This document shows, one piece after another, positions 49,581-57,542 of a stretch of DNA of 57,542 bases (positions within the stretch are counted from its first letter, which is position 1; each line of letters opens with the position of its first letter). The notes under the pieces are model-generated. The model made no database searches, had not been told where the DNA came from, and saw only the letters and a list, made by a program, of their open reading frames with translations. The translations under genes and the position numbers were made by a program. The DNA comes from Fastidiosipila sp. (GTDB taxonomy: Bacteria > Bacillota > Clostridia > Saccharofermentanales > DTU023), in the NCBI GenBank assembly GCA_012837885.1, contig DUQI01000013.1:1-57542 (forward strand), written 5' to 3'.

Positions 49581-52500
49581 ATGGTAAAACCCGTTCGCTA
49601 TGGACGTGCCGAAAGAATGTCTTATTCAAAAATAGAAGAGATCCTCGATATCCCCGATCTGATTGAGATTCAAAAGAGCAGTTACGACTGGTTCCTGAAT
49701 GAAGGCCTAATGGAGGTCTTGGAGGAAGTGTCGCCGATTATCGATCCCTCGGGCAATATCGAACTCAGCTTCTTGGACAAAGAATTTGACATCAACAATC
49801 CGACGTATTCCGTCGAGGAATGTAAGGAAAGAGATGCTAACTACGCAGCGAAGCTGCATCTGAAGGTTCGCCTGCATAATAAATCGGACGACCAGATCAA
49901 GACGCAGGACGTGTATATCGGTGAGTTCCCGATCATGACGGAGAACGGTACGTTCATTATCAACGGTGCCGAACGTGTCATTATCTCGCAGCTCGTCAGA
50001 TCGCCCGGTGTCTATTTCGATATCGTCGAAGAGAAAAATGATCTGACTCTCTACACGGGACAGATCATTCCGAACCGCGGTGCCTGGCTTGAATTCGAGA
50101 CCGACAAAGACGGTCTGCTTTTCGTGCGCGTCGATCGTACAAGAAAATTCCATATGACGATTTTCCTGAGATCGCTCGGCTTCGGTACGGATGAAGAGAT
50201 CGAAGCGATTCTGGGCGACGAGCGTTCACTTCGAGAGACGATGAAAAAAGACGGCTGCCACAACGAAGACGAAGGCCTGGCCGAGATGTTCAAGCGTCTG
50301 AAACCGGGTGAAGTGTACACGCGTGAAGGCGCGCAGAACTATCTGTTCAATCTGTTCTTCGAACCGAACCGCTACGACCTCGCCAAGGTCGGCGTCTATA
50401 AAGTCAATAAGAAGCTGGCGCTCGCCCACCGCATCATCGGTCATAAGGCGGCGGCGACGGTCACGGATGACCGCGGCGAAGTCTTCGCGATGGAAGGCGA
50501 TATCATTACGCCGGAGATGGCCTGGGCGATTCAAAACAGCGGCATCAACAGTGTCGATGTATTCCCGATCATGACGGTCGGTGATACGGTGACCCAGCAT
50601 GAAGAGATGCTCCGAGTCGTCGGTAATAACCGCGTCGACGCGGCTGCTTACCTCGCCAGAACGTTTGACGACAAGGATATCGAAGCGATGAAGCTCTCCG
50701 AGATCGGTATCACGGAGATGGTGCACAAGGATGAACTGCAGCTTCTGATCGATCAGGTGGAAGGTGAGAGCGACCAGGTGAAACGCCTGTCCGAGCTGAT
50801 GCATCAGTATCGCCGCAAATTGATGCCGCGAAATCTGACGCGCGACGATATCGTCGCCGCCGCGTCCTATTTCATCGGCCTCGAGTACGGCGTCGGGCAT
50901 AAAGACGACATCGATCATCTCGGCAACCGCCGCATCCGTTCGGTCGGTGAACTGTTGCAAAACCAGATGCGCGTCGGCTTCACTCGTATGGAGCGTGTCG
51001 TTAGAGAGCGCATCCAGATGATCCAGGAGATCGATAAAGCGACGCCGAAAGACATCGTCAACACGCGTCCCGTGTCGGCGGCGATCAAGGAGTTCTTCGG
51101 CTCCTCGCAGCTGTCGCAGTTTATGGATCAGCCGAACCCGCTGGCCGAGCTGACGCATAAGCGTCGTCTCTCCGCGTTGGGCCCCGGCGGTCTGTCGCGT
51201 GAGCGCGCCAACTTTGAAGTGCGTGACGTGCATCCGTCCCATTACGGTCGCATGTGCCCGATCGAGACACCTGAAGGACCGAACATCGGCCTCATCAACT
51301 CACTCGCCACGTATGCCAGAGTGAACCGTTACGGCTTCATCGAGACGCCTTACCGCCGCTACGACAAGGAAAAAGGTGTCGTGACGTCCGAGATTATCTA
51401 TATGACGGCCGACGAAGAAGATAACTACTACATCGCGCAGGCGAATGAGCCGCTCGACGAGGAAGGTCGCTTCATCGCAAAACGCGTCGTCTGCCGTCTG
51501 CTCGACGAGTTCGTCGAAGTCGAACCGTCGCGCGTCGACCTGATGGACGTCTCGCCGAAACAGCTCGTCTCGGTCGCGACCGCCCTGATTCCGTTCCTCG
51601 GCAACGACGACGCGAACCGTGCTCTGATGGGCTCGAACATGCAGCGTCAGGCCGTGCCCTTGATTCGTTCCGACTCGCCGATTATCGGTACCGGTATGGA
51701 ACACCGCGCTGCGAAAGACTCGGGCGTCTGCCTGATCTGTGAAAAAGACGGTGTGGTCGAGCATGTCAGCGGCAATGAGATCGTCGTACGAAACGACGAG
51801 GGCGGTACCACCCGCTATGCCCTGACGAAATATGAGCGCTCGAACCAAGGGACCTGCATCAATCAGCGTCCGCTCGTCAAAGTCGGCGACAAAGTGGAGA
51901 AAGGCGAGATCATCGCCGACGGTCCTTCGACCGATAACGGTGAACTGGCTCTCGGTGCCAACGTCCTGATCGGCTTCATGACCTGGGAAGGCTTCAACAA
52001 CGAAGACGCCGTCCTGGTCAGTGAACGCCTCGTCAGAGACGACGTCTACACCTCGATCCATATAACGGAGTACGAGTGTGAGGCGAGAGATACGCGTCTC
52101 GGACCGGAAGAGATCACGAGAGAGATCCCGTCCGTCTCGGACGACGCCTTGCTCGATCTCGACGAAGAAGGCATTATCCGGATCGGTGCCGAAGTGCACG
52201 CCGGTGACATCATCGTCGGTAAGGTGACACCGAAAGGTGAGACCGAACTGACCCCGGAGGAGCGCCTTTACCGCGCGATCTTCGGTGAGAAGGTGAGAGA
52301 AGTCAGAGATACGTCGGTGCGTGTGCCGCACGGTGAGTCCGGTATCGTGGTCGACGTAAAAGTCTTCACACGCGAACAAGACGACCAGTTGAAGCACGGC
52401 GTGACGAAGCTGGTGCGAGTCTACATCGCGCAGAAACGTAAACTGTCGGTCGGCGATAAGATGGCCGGTCGCCACGGTAATAAAGGCGTTATCTCCCGCA

Positions 52501-53267
52501 TCATGCCGGAAGAGGATATGCCCTTCATGCCGGATGGCACACCGCTCGACATCGTGTTGAACCCGCTCGGCGTTCCGTCTCGTATGAACATCGGGCAGCT
52601 GCTCGAAGTCCATCTCGGTCTGGCGGCCAAACGTCTCGACTGGAAAGTCGCTACGCCCGTCTTCGACGGCGCGGTGGAAGACGACGTGGTCGCCGCCTTT
52701 GAACTGGCCGGTATGGATCCGGACGGTAAGACCGTGCTCTACGACGGTCGAACCGGTGAACCGTTCGAGAACCGGGTGACAGTCGGCATCATGTACTACA
52801 TGAAGCTTCACCATCTGGTCGACGACAAGATTCACGCCCGTTCGATCGGTCCTTACGCCCTCGTCACGCAGCAGCCACTCGGCGGTAAAGCCCAGTTCGG
52901 CGGCCAGCGTTTCGGTGAGATGGAAGTGTGGGCACTCGAAGCGTACGGCGCGAGCTACACGCTGCAGGAGATCCTGACCGTCAAGTCGGACGACATCCAG
53001 GGACGTACCAAGACGTACGAGTCGATCGTCAAGGGTGAGAGCATTCAGGAACCGGGTATTCCGGAAGCCTTCAAGGTGCTCGTCAAGGAACTTCAGTCAC
53101 TGGCACTCGATGTCCGCATGTTGAGTGAGACGAACGAAGAACTCGAGATGGAAGAAGATGACAGTGATGAGACAACCCCACCGCTCGTGTCGTTTGCTGA
53201 CTTCTCCGACGATCAGTCGGGGCGAAGAGCGGCTGCCGGAAGGATTCTCCGCCGGTTTGCTGGATGA
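49581..53267 (+). CDS. rpoB: DNA-directed RNA polymerase subunit beta
   Basis: A 1228-residue RNA polymerase beta subunit with all conserved regions: [16 protein letters not shown], the rifampicin pocket [30 protein letters not shown] (no usual resistance change seen), [26 protein letters not shown] and the C-terminal [30 protein letters not shown] stands 8 nt before ATG 49581. The last 14 residues ([14 protein letters not shown]) are basic and use rare codons, whereas removing one G from GGGG (53219-53222) gives an acidic 30-residue tail ending at TAG 53313, as is usual in Firmicutes. A frameshift at this point is likely. rplJ and rplL are not upstream. Confidence 0.97.
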   Translation: MVKPVRYGRAERMSYSKIEEILDIPDLIEIQKSSYDWFLNEGLMEVLEEVSPIIDPSGNIELSFLDKEFDINNPTYSVEECKERDANYAAKLHLKVRLHNKSDDQIKTQDVYIGEFPIMTENGTFIINGAERVIISQLVRSPGVYFDIVEEKNDLTLYTGQIIPNRGAWLEFETDKDGLLFVRVDRTRKFHMTIFLRSLGFGTDEEIEAILGDERSLRETMKKDGCHNEDEGLAEMFKRLKPGEVYTREGAQNYLFNLFFEPNRYDLAKVGVYKVNKKLALAHRIIGHKAAATVTDDRGEVFAMEGDIITPEMAWAIQNSGINSVDVFPIMTVGDTVTQHEEMLRVVGNNRVDAAAYLARTFDDKDIEAMKLSEIGITEMVHKDELQLLIDQVEGESDQVKRLSELMHQYRRKLMPRNLTRDDIVAAASYFIGLEYGVGHKDDIDHLGNRRIRSVGELLQNQMRVGFTRMERVVRERIQMIQEIDKATPKDIVNTRPVSAAIKEFFGSSQLSQFMDQPNPLAELTHKRRLSALGPGGLSRERANFEVRDVHPSHYGRMCPIETPEGPNIGLINSLATYARVNRYGFIETPYRRYDKEKGVVTSEIIYMTADEEDNYYIAQANEPLDEEGRFIAKRVVCRLLDEFVEVEPSRVDLMDVSPKQLVSVATALIPFLGNDDANRALMGSNMQRQAVPLIRSDSPIIGTGMEHRAAKDSGVCLICEKDGVVEHVSGNEIVVRNDEGGTTRYALTKYERSNQGTCINQRPLVKVGDKVEKGEIIADGPSTDNGELALGANVLIGFMTWEGFNNEDAVLVSERLVRDDVYTSIHITEYECEARDTRLGPEEITREIPSVSDDALLDLDEEGIIRIGAEVHAGDIIVGKVTPKGETELTPEERLYRAIFGEKVREVRDTSVRVPHGESGIVVDVKVFTREQDDQLKHGVTKLVRVYIAQKRKLSVGDKMAGRHGNKGVISRIMPEEDMPFMPDGTPLDIVLNPLGVPSRMNIGQLLEVHLGLAAKRLDWKVATPVFDGAVEDDVVAAFELAGMDPDGKTVLYDGRTGEPFENRVTVGIMYYMKLHHLVDDKIHARSIGPYALVTQQPLGGKAQFGGQRFGEMEVWALEAYGASYTLQEILTVKSDDIQGRTKTYESIVKGESIQEPGIPEAFKVLVKELQSLALDVRMLSETNEELEMEEDDSDETTPPLVSFADFSDDQSGRRAAAGRILRRFAG

Positions 53268-53342
53268 AGCAGGCGGCGTCGTGGAAGCGTCTGTCGTAGA
53301 TGAAACGGAATAGTTATTTGACGAAAGAAAGAAAGTGCGTGT

Positions 53343-56300
53343 ATGAACGAAATTAATAATTTTGAAGCCATCGGCATAGGCCTCGCCTCGCCGGAAAAAA
53401 TACTTGAATGGACGCACGGCGAAGTCAAAAAGCCGGAGACGATCAACTACCGTACGCTCAAACCGGAGCGTGACGGTCTGTTCTGCGAGAAAATCTTCGG
53501 TCCTGTTAAGGACTGGGAGTGCTTCTGCGGCAAATACAAGAAAATCCGTTATAAAGGCATCGTCTGCGACCGCTGCGGCGTTGAAGTGACGAAGTCGAAA
53601 GTGCGCAGAGAGCGTATGGGGCATATTCGCCTCGCCACGCCGGTGTCGCATATCTGGTACTTCCGCGGCATCCCGAGCCGTATGGGCCTGATCCTCGACA
53701 TGTCGCCCAGAAACATCGAGCGGATCCTCTACTTTGCCGCCTATATCGTGATCGATCCCGGCAAGACGGAACTGGCCAAAGGTGACATCATCAACGAGCG
53801 TGAATATCGCGATCTCGTCGTGCACTACGGCCGCCACGATTTCGTGGCCAAGATGGGTGCCGAAGCGATCAAGGACCTTTTAAGCGACATCAACGTCGAC
53901 AAGCTGGCGGCAGAACTTAGAGAAGTGCTGCAGACGGCGAAGGGACAACGAAAGGTCAGAATCGTCAAACGACTCGAAGTCGTCGAAGCGTTCCAGCGCT
54001 CCGGTTTCAAACCGCAGTGGATGATCCTCGACGTACTGCCCGTGCTGCCGCCTGAACTACGCCCGATGGTGCAGTTGGACGGCGGACGTTTTGCGACCTC
54101 CGACCTGAACGACCTCTATAGAAGAGTCATCAATAGAAACAACCGTCTGAACAAGATGCTGCAGATCGGTGCGCCGAACATCATCGTTAGAAACGAAAAG
54201 CGCATGCTGCAGGAGGCCGTCGATGCCCTGATCGACAACGGCAGAAGAGGCCGCGCCGTGACCGGCGCCGGCAACCGTGCCCTGAAATCGCTCTCCGACC
54301 TGTTGAAGGGTAAGCAGGGACGCTTCCGTCAAAACCTGCTCGGCAAGCGTGTCGACTACTCAGGCCGTTCCGTTATCGTGGTCGGCCCCGAACTGAAACT
54401 GCACCAGTGCGGTCTGCCGAAAGAGATGGCGCTCGAGCTGTTCAAACCGTTCGTGATGCGTGAGATCGTTAAGGCGGAGCATGCACAGAACATCAAGACG
54501 GCGCGCCGACTCGTGGAAAGAGGCGGCGACCTGATCTGGGATACGCTGGAAGAGGTCATCAAGGACCATCCGGTGCTTTTGAACCGTGCCCCGACGTTGC
54601 ACCGTCTCGGTATCCAGGCGTTTGAACCGGTATTGGTCGAAGGACGCGCGATCAAGTTGCATCCTTTGGTCTGTACGGCCTACAACGCCGACTTCGACGG
54701 TGACCAGATGGCAGTCCATCTGCCGCTCTCGGCTGAAGCGCAGGCGGAAGCCCGCTTCCTCATGATGTCATCGAATAACCTCCTGAAACCGCAGGACGGA
54801 AAACCGGTCACCGTACCGCAGCAGGATATCATCATCGGTTGCTACTATCTGACGCAGGAAAGTGCTCCCGGTCTCGTTAAGACGGATGAGATTCCGGCGT
54901 ATGTGTCGCTCGAAGAAGCGATCATGGCGTATGACCAAAAGAAGATTCTGCTCGGTCAGACGATCGAGATCAGAAGAGAACGCGAGTTCGAAGGTAAGCT
55001 CTACCGAGGACGCGTGCGCTCGACCCTCGGCCGCTTCATCTTCAACGAGATCATCCCGCAGGATCTGATCCTGAAGCGTGATCCGGAAGATCCGGCCAGC
55101 GTGCTGGCACTCGAGTGCGACTATGTCGTCGGCAAAAAAGAGATGTCGCGTATTATTGAGCGCTGCATCTCGCGTCACGGCATCACGGCCACGGCCGAGA
55201 TCCTCGACAAGATCAAGGAGATGGGCTTCCATTACTCGACGATCGGTGGTATCTCGATCGGTCTCTTCGACATGATCGTGCCCGACGTCAAAGATAAATT
55301 GATCGCTGAAGCGGAAGCGAAGGTCGAAAAGATCAACGCCGAACATCAGCGCGGACTATTGAACGATAACGGCCGCTACCGTGCCGTCGTCAATATCTGG
55401 GGTAAAACGACCGACGATATCACGGAAGCGCTGAAAGAAAACCTCGGCGCCTACAACCCGATCTACATGATGTCGATCTCCGGTGCGAGAGGTAACATCA
55501 ACCAGATTAAACAGCTGGCCGGTATGCGCGGCAACATGGCCGATACGTCGGGTCGTACGATCGAGATCCCGATCAAATCGAACCTGCGTGAAGGCATGAA
55601 CGTTCTGGAGTTCTTTATCTCCTCGCACGGTGCCAGAAAATCGCTCTCCGATATCGCGCTGAAGACGGCCGACTCCGGTTATCTGACGCGTCGTCTCGTC
55701 GACATCGCACAGGATGTGATCGTGCGTGAGATGGACTGCGGTACGGAAGAATATATCGATGTGTCGGCAGTCACCGTCGGCGGCAAGACGAAACGCGTCG
55801 TCGAACGCCTGATCGACCGGATCAACGGTCGCTACGCGGCGAAGGACATCGTCCATCCGGAGACAGGTGAGACGATCATCGGCGGCAACGAGCTGATCAC
55901 CTTCCCGATCGCTTCGGCGATCGATCAGGCGGGGATCACGCAGGTGCCGATCCGCAGCAATCTGACGTGTGCCAGCAAGACGGGCGTCTGCGCCCACTGC
56001 TACGGTATCAACCTGGCTTCCGGCGAACCGTCGGTCGTCGGTGAAGCCGTCGGCATCATGGCCGCGCAGTCCATTGGTGAACCGGGTACCCAGCTGACGA
56101 TGCGTACGTTCCACTTGGGCGGTATCGCCGGTGATGACATCACGCAGGGTCTGCCGCGTGTCGAAGAGCTGTTCGAAGCGAGAAAGCCGAAAGGTCAGGC
56201 GACGATCGCCGAGATCGCCGGTGTCGTGACGGTCACGGAGACGGAAAAACGTAAACGCGAAGTCGTCGTAACCGGTGCTGACGGGGAAGTCGAGACCTAT

Positions 56301-56900
56301 ACGTTCTCACTCTCTACGCCGGTTCTGGTCGACACGGGTGACGTCGTTGATGCAGGCGACCTGTTGACTGACGGGTCGGTGAACCCCCATGACATCATGA
56401 AAGTCAAAGATGCCTACGCGGTGCAAAAGTACATCATAGCGGAGGTCTTGAAGGTCTATAAGAACAACGGTGTCGAGATCAACGATAAGCATATCGAGAT
56501 CATCTGCCGTCAGATGCTTAGAAAAGTCAAGATCGACGATCCGGGCGACACGGCACTGCTCACCGGCAGCCTCGTCGACTACTTCGATTACGTCGAAGAG
56601 AACAAACAGGCTGAAGCAGAGGGACTGCGACCGGCATCCGGTAAGCGCACCCTGCTCGGTATTACGAAAGCGTCGCTTGCGACCGATTCATTCCTCTCGG
56701 CAGCGTCCTTCCAGGAGACGACGCGCGTCCTGACCGACGCCGCCGTCAAAGGCAAGGTCGATCCGTTGCTCGGATTGAAAGAGAACGTGATCATCGGCAA
56801 GTTGATTCCGGCCGGTACCGGCATGCGCCGCTACCGCGACATCACGGCAATCCCGGTATTACCGGAGAATGAAGACATGTTGCAGACTCAAACCGACTAA
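53343..56900 (+). CDS. rpoC: DNA-directed RNA polymerase subunit beta'
   Basis: A 1185-residue beta' subunit. Seen: the N-terminal zinc site [34 protein letters not shown], the catalytic [16 protein letters not shown] with the three aspartates, the bridge helix region, the second zinc site [13 protein letters not shown], and [25 protein letters not shown]. The length and ending fit Firmicutes. It starts 75 nt after the rpoB stop as read (29 nt if rpoB is frame-corrected), preceded by GAAAGAAAG. It shares the rpoB promoter and ends at a strong terminator. Confidence 0.97.
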   Translation: MNEINNFEAIGIGLASPEKILEWTHGEVKKPETINYRTLKPERDGLFCEKIFGPVKDWECFCGKYKKIRYKGIVCDRCGVEVTKSKVRRERMGHIRLATPVSHIWYFRGIPSRMGLILDMSPRNIERILYFAAYIVIDPGKTELAKGDIINEREYRDLVVHYGRHDFVAKMGAEAIKDLLSDINVDKLAAELREVLQTAKGQRKVRIVKRLEVVEAFQRSGFKPQWMILDVLPVLPPELRPMVQLDGGRFATSDLNDLYRRVINRNNRLNKMLQIGAPNIIVRNEKRMLQEAVDALIDNGRRGRAVTGAGNRALKSLSDLLKGKQGRFRQNLLGKRVDYSGRSVIVVGPELKLHQCGLPKEMALELFKPFVMREIVKAEHAQNIKTARRLVERGGDLIWDTLEEVIKDHPVLLNRAPTLHRLGIQAFEPVLVEGRAIKLHPLVCTAYNADFDGDQMAVHLPLSAEAQAEARFLMMSSNNLLKPQDGKPVTVPQQDIIIGCYYLTQESAPGLVKTDEIPAYVSLEEAIMAYDQKKILLGQTIEIRREREFEGKLYRGRVRSTLGRFIFNEIIPQDLILKRDPEDPASVLALECDYVVGKKEMSRIIERCISRHGITATAEILDKIKEMGFHYSTIGGISIGLFDMIVPDVKDKLIAEAEAKVEKINAEHQRGLLNDNGRYRAVVNIWGKTTDDITEALKENLGAYNPIYMMSISGARGNINQIKQLAGMRGNMADTSGRTIEIPIKSNLREGMNVLEFFISSHGARKSLSDIALKTADSGYLTRRLVDIAQDVIVREMDCGTEEYIDVSAVTVGGKTKRVVERLIDRINGRYAAKDIVHPETGETIIGGNELITFPIASAIDQAGITQVPIRSNLTCASKTGVCAHCYGINLASGEPSVVGEAVGIMAAQSIGEPGTQLTMRTFHLGGIAGDDITQGLPRVEELFEARKPKGQATIAEIAGVVTVTETEKRKREVVVTGADGEVETYTFSLSTPVLVDTGDVVDAGDLLTDGSVNPHDIMKVKDAYAVQKYIIAEVLKVYKNNGVEINDKHIEIICRQMLRKVKIDDPGDTALLTGSLVDYFDYVEENKQAEAEGLRPASGKRTLLGITKASLATDSFLSAASFQETTRVLTDAAVKGKVDPLLGLKENVIIGKLIPAGTGMRRYRDITAIPVLPENEDMLQTQTD

Positions 56901-56920
56901 AAGAGACCTGTAGTTAATGA

Positions 56921-56958
56921 ACCACCCCCGTGGAAATAGAAGCGGGGGTGGTTTTTTT
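56921..56958 (+). terminator. Rho-independent terminator of rpoBC
   Basis: A perfect 10-bp stem ACCACCCCCG (56921-56930) / CGGGGGTGGT (56943-56952) with a 12-nt loop, followed by a T-run. Confidence 0.92.
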
Positions 56959-57118
56959 ATGCGTTCAAAATTGTGTCATTTTGAGTATTGCGTGATCTTG
57001 GGCGATTACCTAATTAAAATAAAGCGCCCTTATTGAGTCTGTTTTGCCGAATATCTATGCTTATCAGCAGGAATTGATGGTACAAAACCACGAGTGCGAG
57101 TGTGATAAAGGTATTTTT

Positions 57119-57154
57119 ATGAGCATTAACTTGCTGAGATGGAGGCCATCATGA
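57119..57154 (+). CDS. Possible 11-codon leader peptide
   Basis: ATG 57119 opens an 11-codon frame (MSINLLRWRPS) whose TGA overlaps the ATG of the next gene as ATGA. AAAGG lies about 6 nt upstream. Translational coupling or a leader peptide is possible, but a frame this short is also likely by chance. Confidence 0.25.
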   Translation: MSINLLRWRPS

Positions 57155-57542
57155 AGAAACGTATACTGACAATCGTGCTTGTTCTGCTGCTTTTATTAAG
57201 TACTTTGCCAGCGATGGCGAGCACGTCGGAAGAAGAACCTGAATTCGACAGAGAAAAAGTGGTTCCCGAATTGATCAATAAGGTGAATTCGTTCATAACG
57301 GAAAATGAGTATTTTTTCGAGTTCGATGACGAAAAGAAAATATTCAGCGGTGAGTTTGAATTAGAAGCCAGTATTGAAACTTGCGAGGCAATGTTTTACC
57401 TATACGATGACATGTTGGCCACAACGATGTGGTTGCCATTCGAGGTTCCTGAAGATAGACGTGACGATGTGGCTATCTTACTGACCAAGATTAACTCAAA
57501 TATTTATTACGGCTTTTACCGTTTGAATTTTGAAACAGGGGA
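57151..57542 (+). CDS. Secreted YbjN-like protein, 5' part
   Basis: The first 130 codons of a gene that runs out of the window; no stop is seen. Residues 1-23 form a signal peptide (MKKRILTIVLVLLLLLST, cleavage near AMA-S). The mature part is acidic, and from about residue 75 it resembles YbjN/sensory-regulator domains (YDDMLATTMWLPFEVPEDRR, LLTKINSNIYYGFYRLNFETG). GGAGG stands 6 nt before ATG 57151. YbjN-type domains are small alpha/beta folds of unclear role, here exported. The gene is more AT-rich than rpoC. The region 56959-57118 shows no other gene. Confidence 0.65.
   Translation, partial: MKKRILTIVLVLLLLLSTLPAMASTSEEEPEFDREKVVPELINKVNSFITENEYFFEFDDEKKIFSGEFELEASIETCEAMFYLYDDMLATTMWLPFEVPEDRRDDVAILLTKINSNIYYGFYRLNFETG

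Noticed and set aside
51300-52835. A 511-codon open frame on the minus strand inside rpoB
   Set aside because: It is a shadow created by GC-rich codon bias; rpoB on the plus strand is unmistakable, and the reverse translation shows no family motif.
1-57542. CRISPR arrays, tRNA or rRNA genes, prophage or defence islands
   Set aside because: I looked for regular repeats, cloverleaf-like segments, integrases and known defence genes and saw none.

Overview
The window looks like the chromosome of an anaerobic, low-to-mid GC Gram-positive bacterium (Firmicutes/Bacillota, clostridial in character). The evidence is strong Shine-Dalgarno sites with frequent GTG and TTG starts, lipoproteins and signal peptides of Gram-positive type, the tRNA-dependent amidotransferase genes gatCAB, a BMP-type nucleoside ABC transporter, an oxygen-sensitive glycyl radical enzyme with its activase, and an rpoBC pair of Firmicutes length. 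TGA is used as a stop. I saw no tRNA, rRNA, insertion sequence, prophage or CRISPR array.

Layout. 1-2.1 kb: the end of carboxynorspermidine decarboxylase and a MATE exporter. 2.2-7.1 kb (minus strand): a translationally coupled operon of an AspRS-GatC fusion, gatA and gatB, which supplies the enzymes for tRNA-dependent Asn/Gln formation. 7.2-11.2 kb: a MarR regulator with a histone-H1-like lysine tail, an RDD membrane protein, a nitroreductase with a RidA protein, and xpt. 11.4-18.3 kb: a secreted protein with three FMN_bind-like modules, then sbcD and sbcC separated by an opposite-strand XRE-cupin regulator. 18.5-24.8 kb: an aminotransferase/serA/DUF1015 cluster for serine metabolism, a compositionally different methyltransferase, and the divergent dinB and dus genes. 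24.9-27.7 kb: two exported proteins, one with six PepSY repeats.

28-34.6 kb: an EF-G paralogue that lacks the catalytic switch II histidine, the metal exporters MntP and CNNM/CorC, a HAD phosphatase, and a membrane-anchored parvulin foldase. 34.8-43.9 kb: S-adenosylhomocysteine hydrolase, a short GH29 fucosidase, a small membrane protein, MtnA, and a complete four-gene nucleoside (BMP/Nup) ABC importer. Together these suggest salvage of nucleosides and SAM by-products. 44.2-47.5 kb: a hydroxyproline dehydratase (HypD) and its activase behind a repeat-rich control region. 47.6-48.4 kb: a cytochrome-b5-like lipoprotein overlapping a four-helix membrane protein whose histidine spacing fits a transmembrane di-heme. 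48.5-56.9 kb: an ArsR-type regulator, then rpoB-rpoC. 57.15 kb to the end: the start of a secreted YbjN-like protein.

Most notable points: (1) the b5 lipoprotein plus putative di-heme membrane protein, a candidate minimal electron-export module, with a multi-FMN_bind secreted protein elsewhere in the window; (2) the AspRS-GatC fusion in an operon whose junctions are all ATGA; (3) the serine cluster whose third gene is a DUF1015 protein rather than a phosphatase; (4) an apparent frameshift at the 3' end of rpoB; (5) the H1-like tail on a MarR protein. All calls come from reading the sequence and remembered family knowledge; no searches were run.
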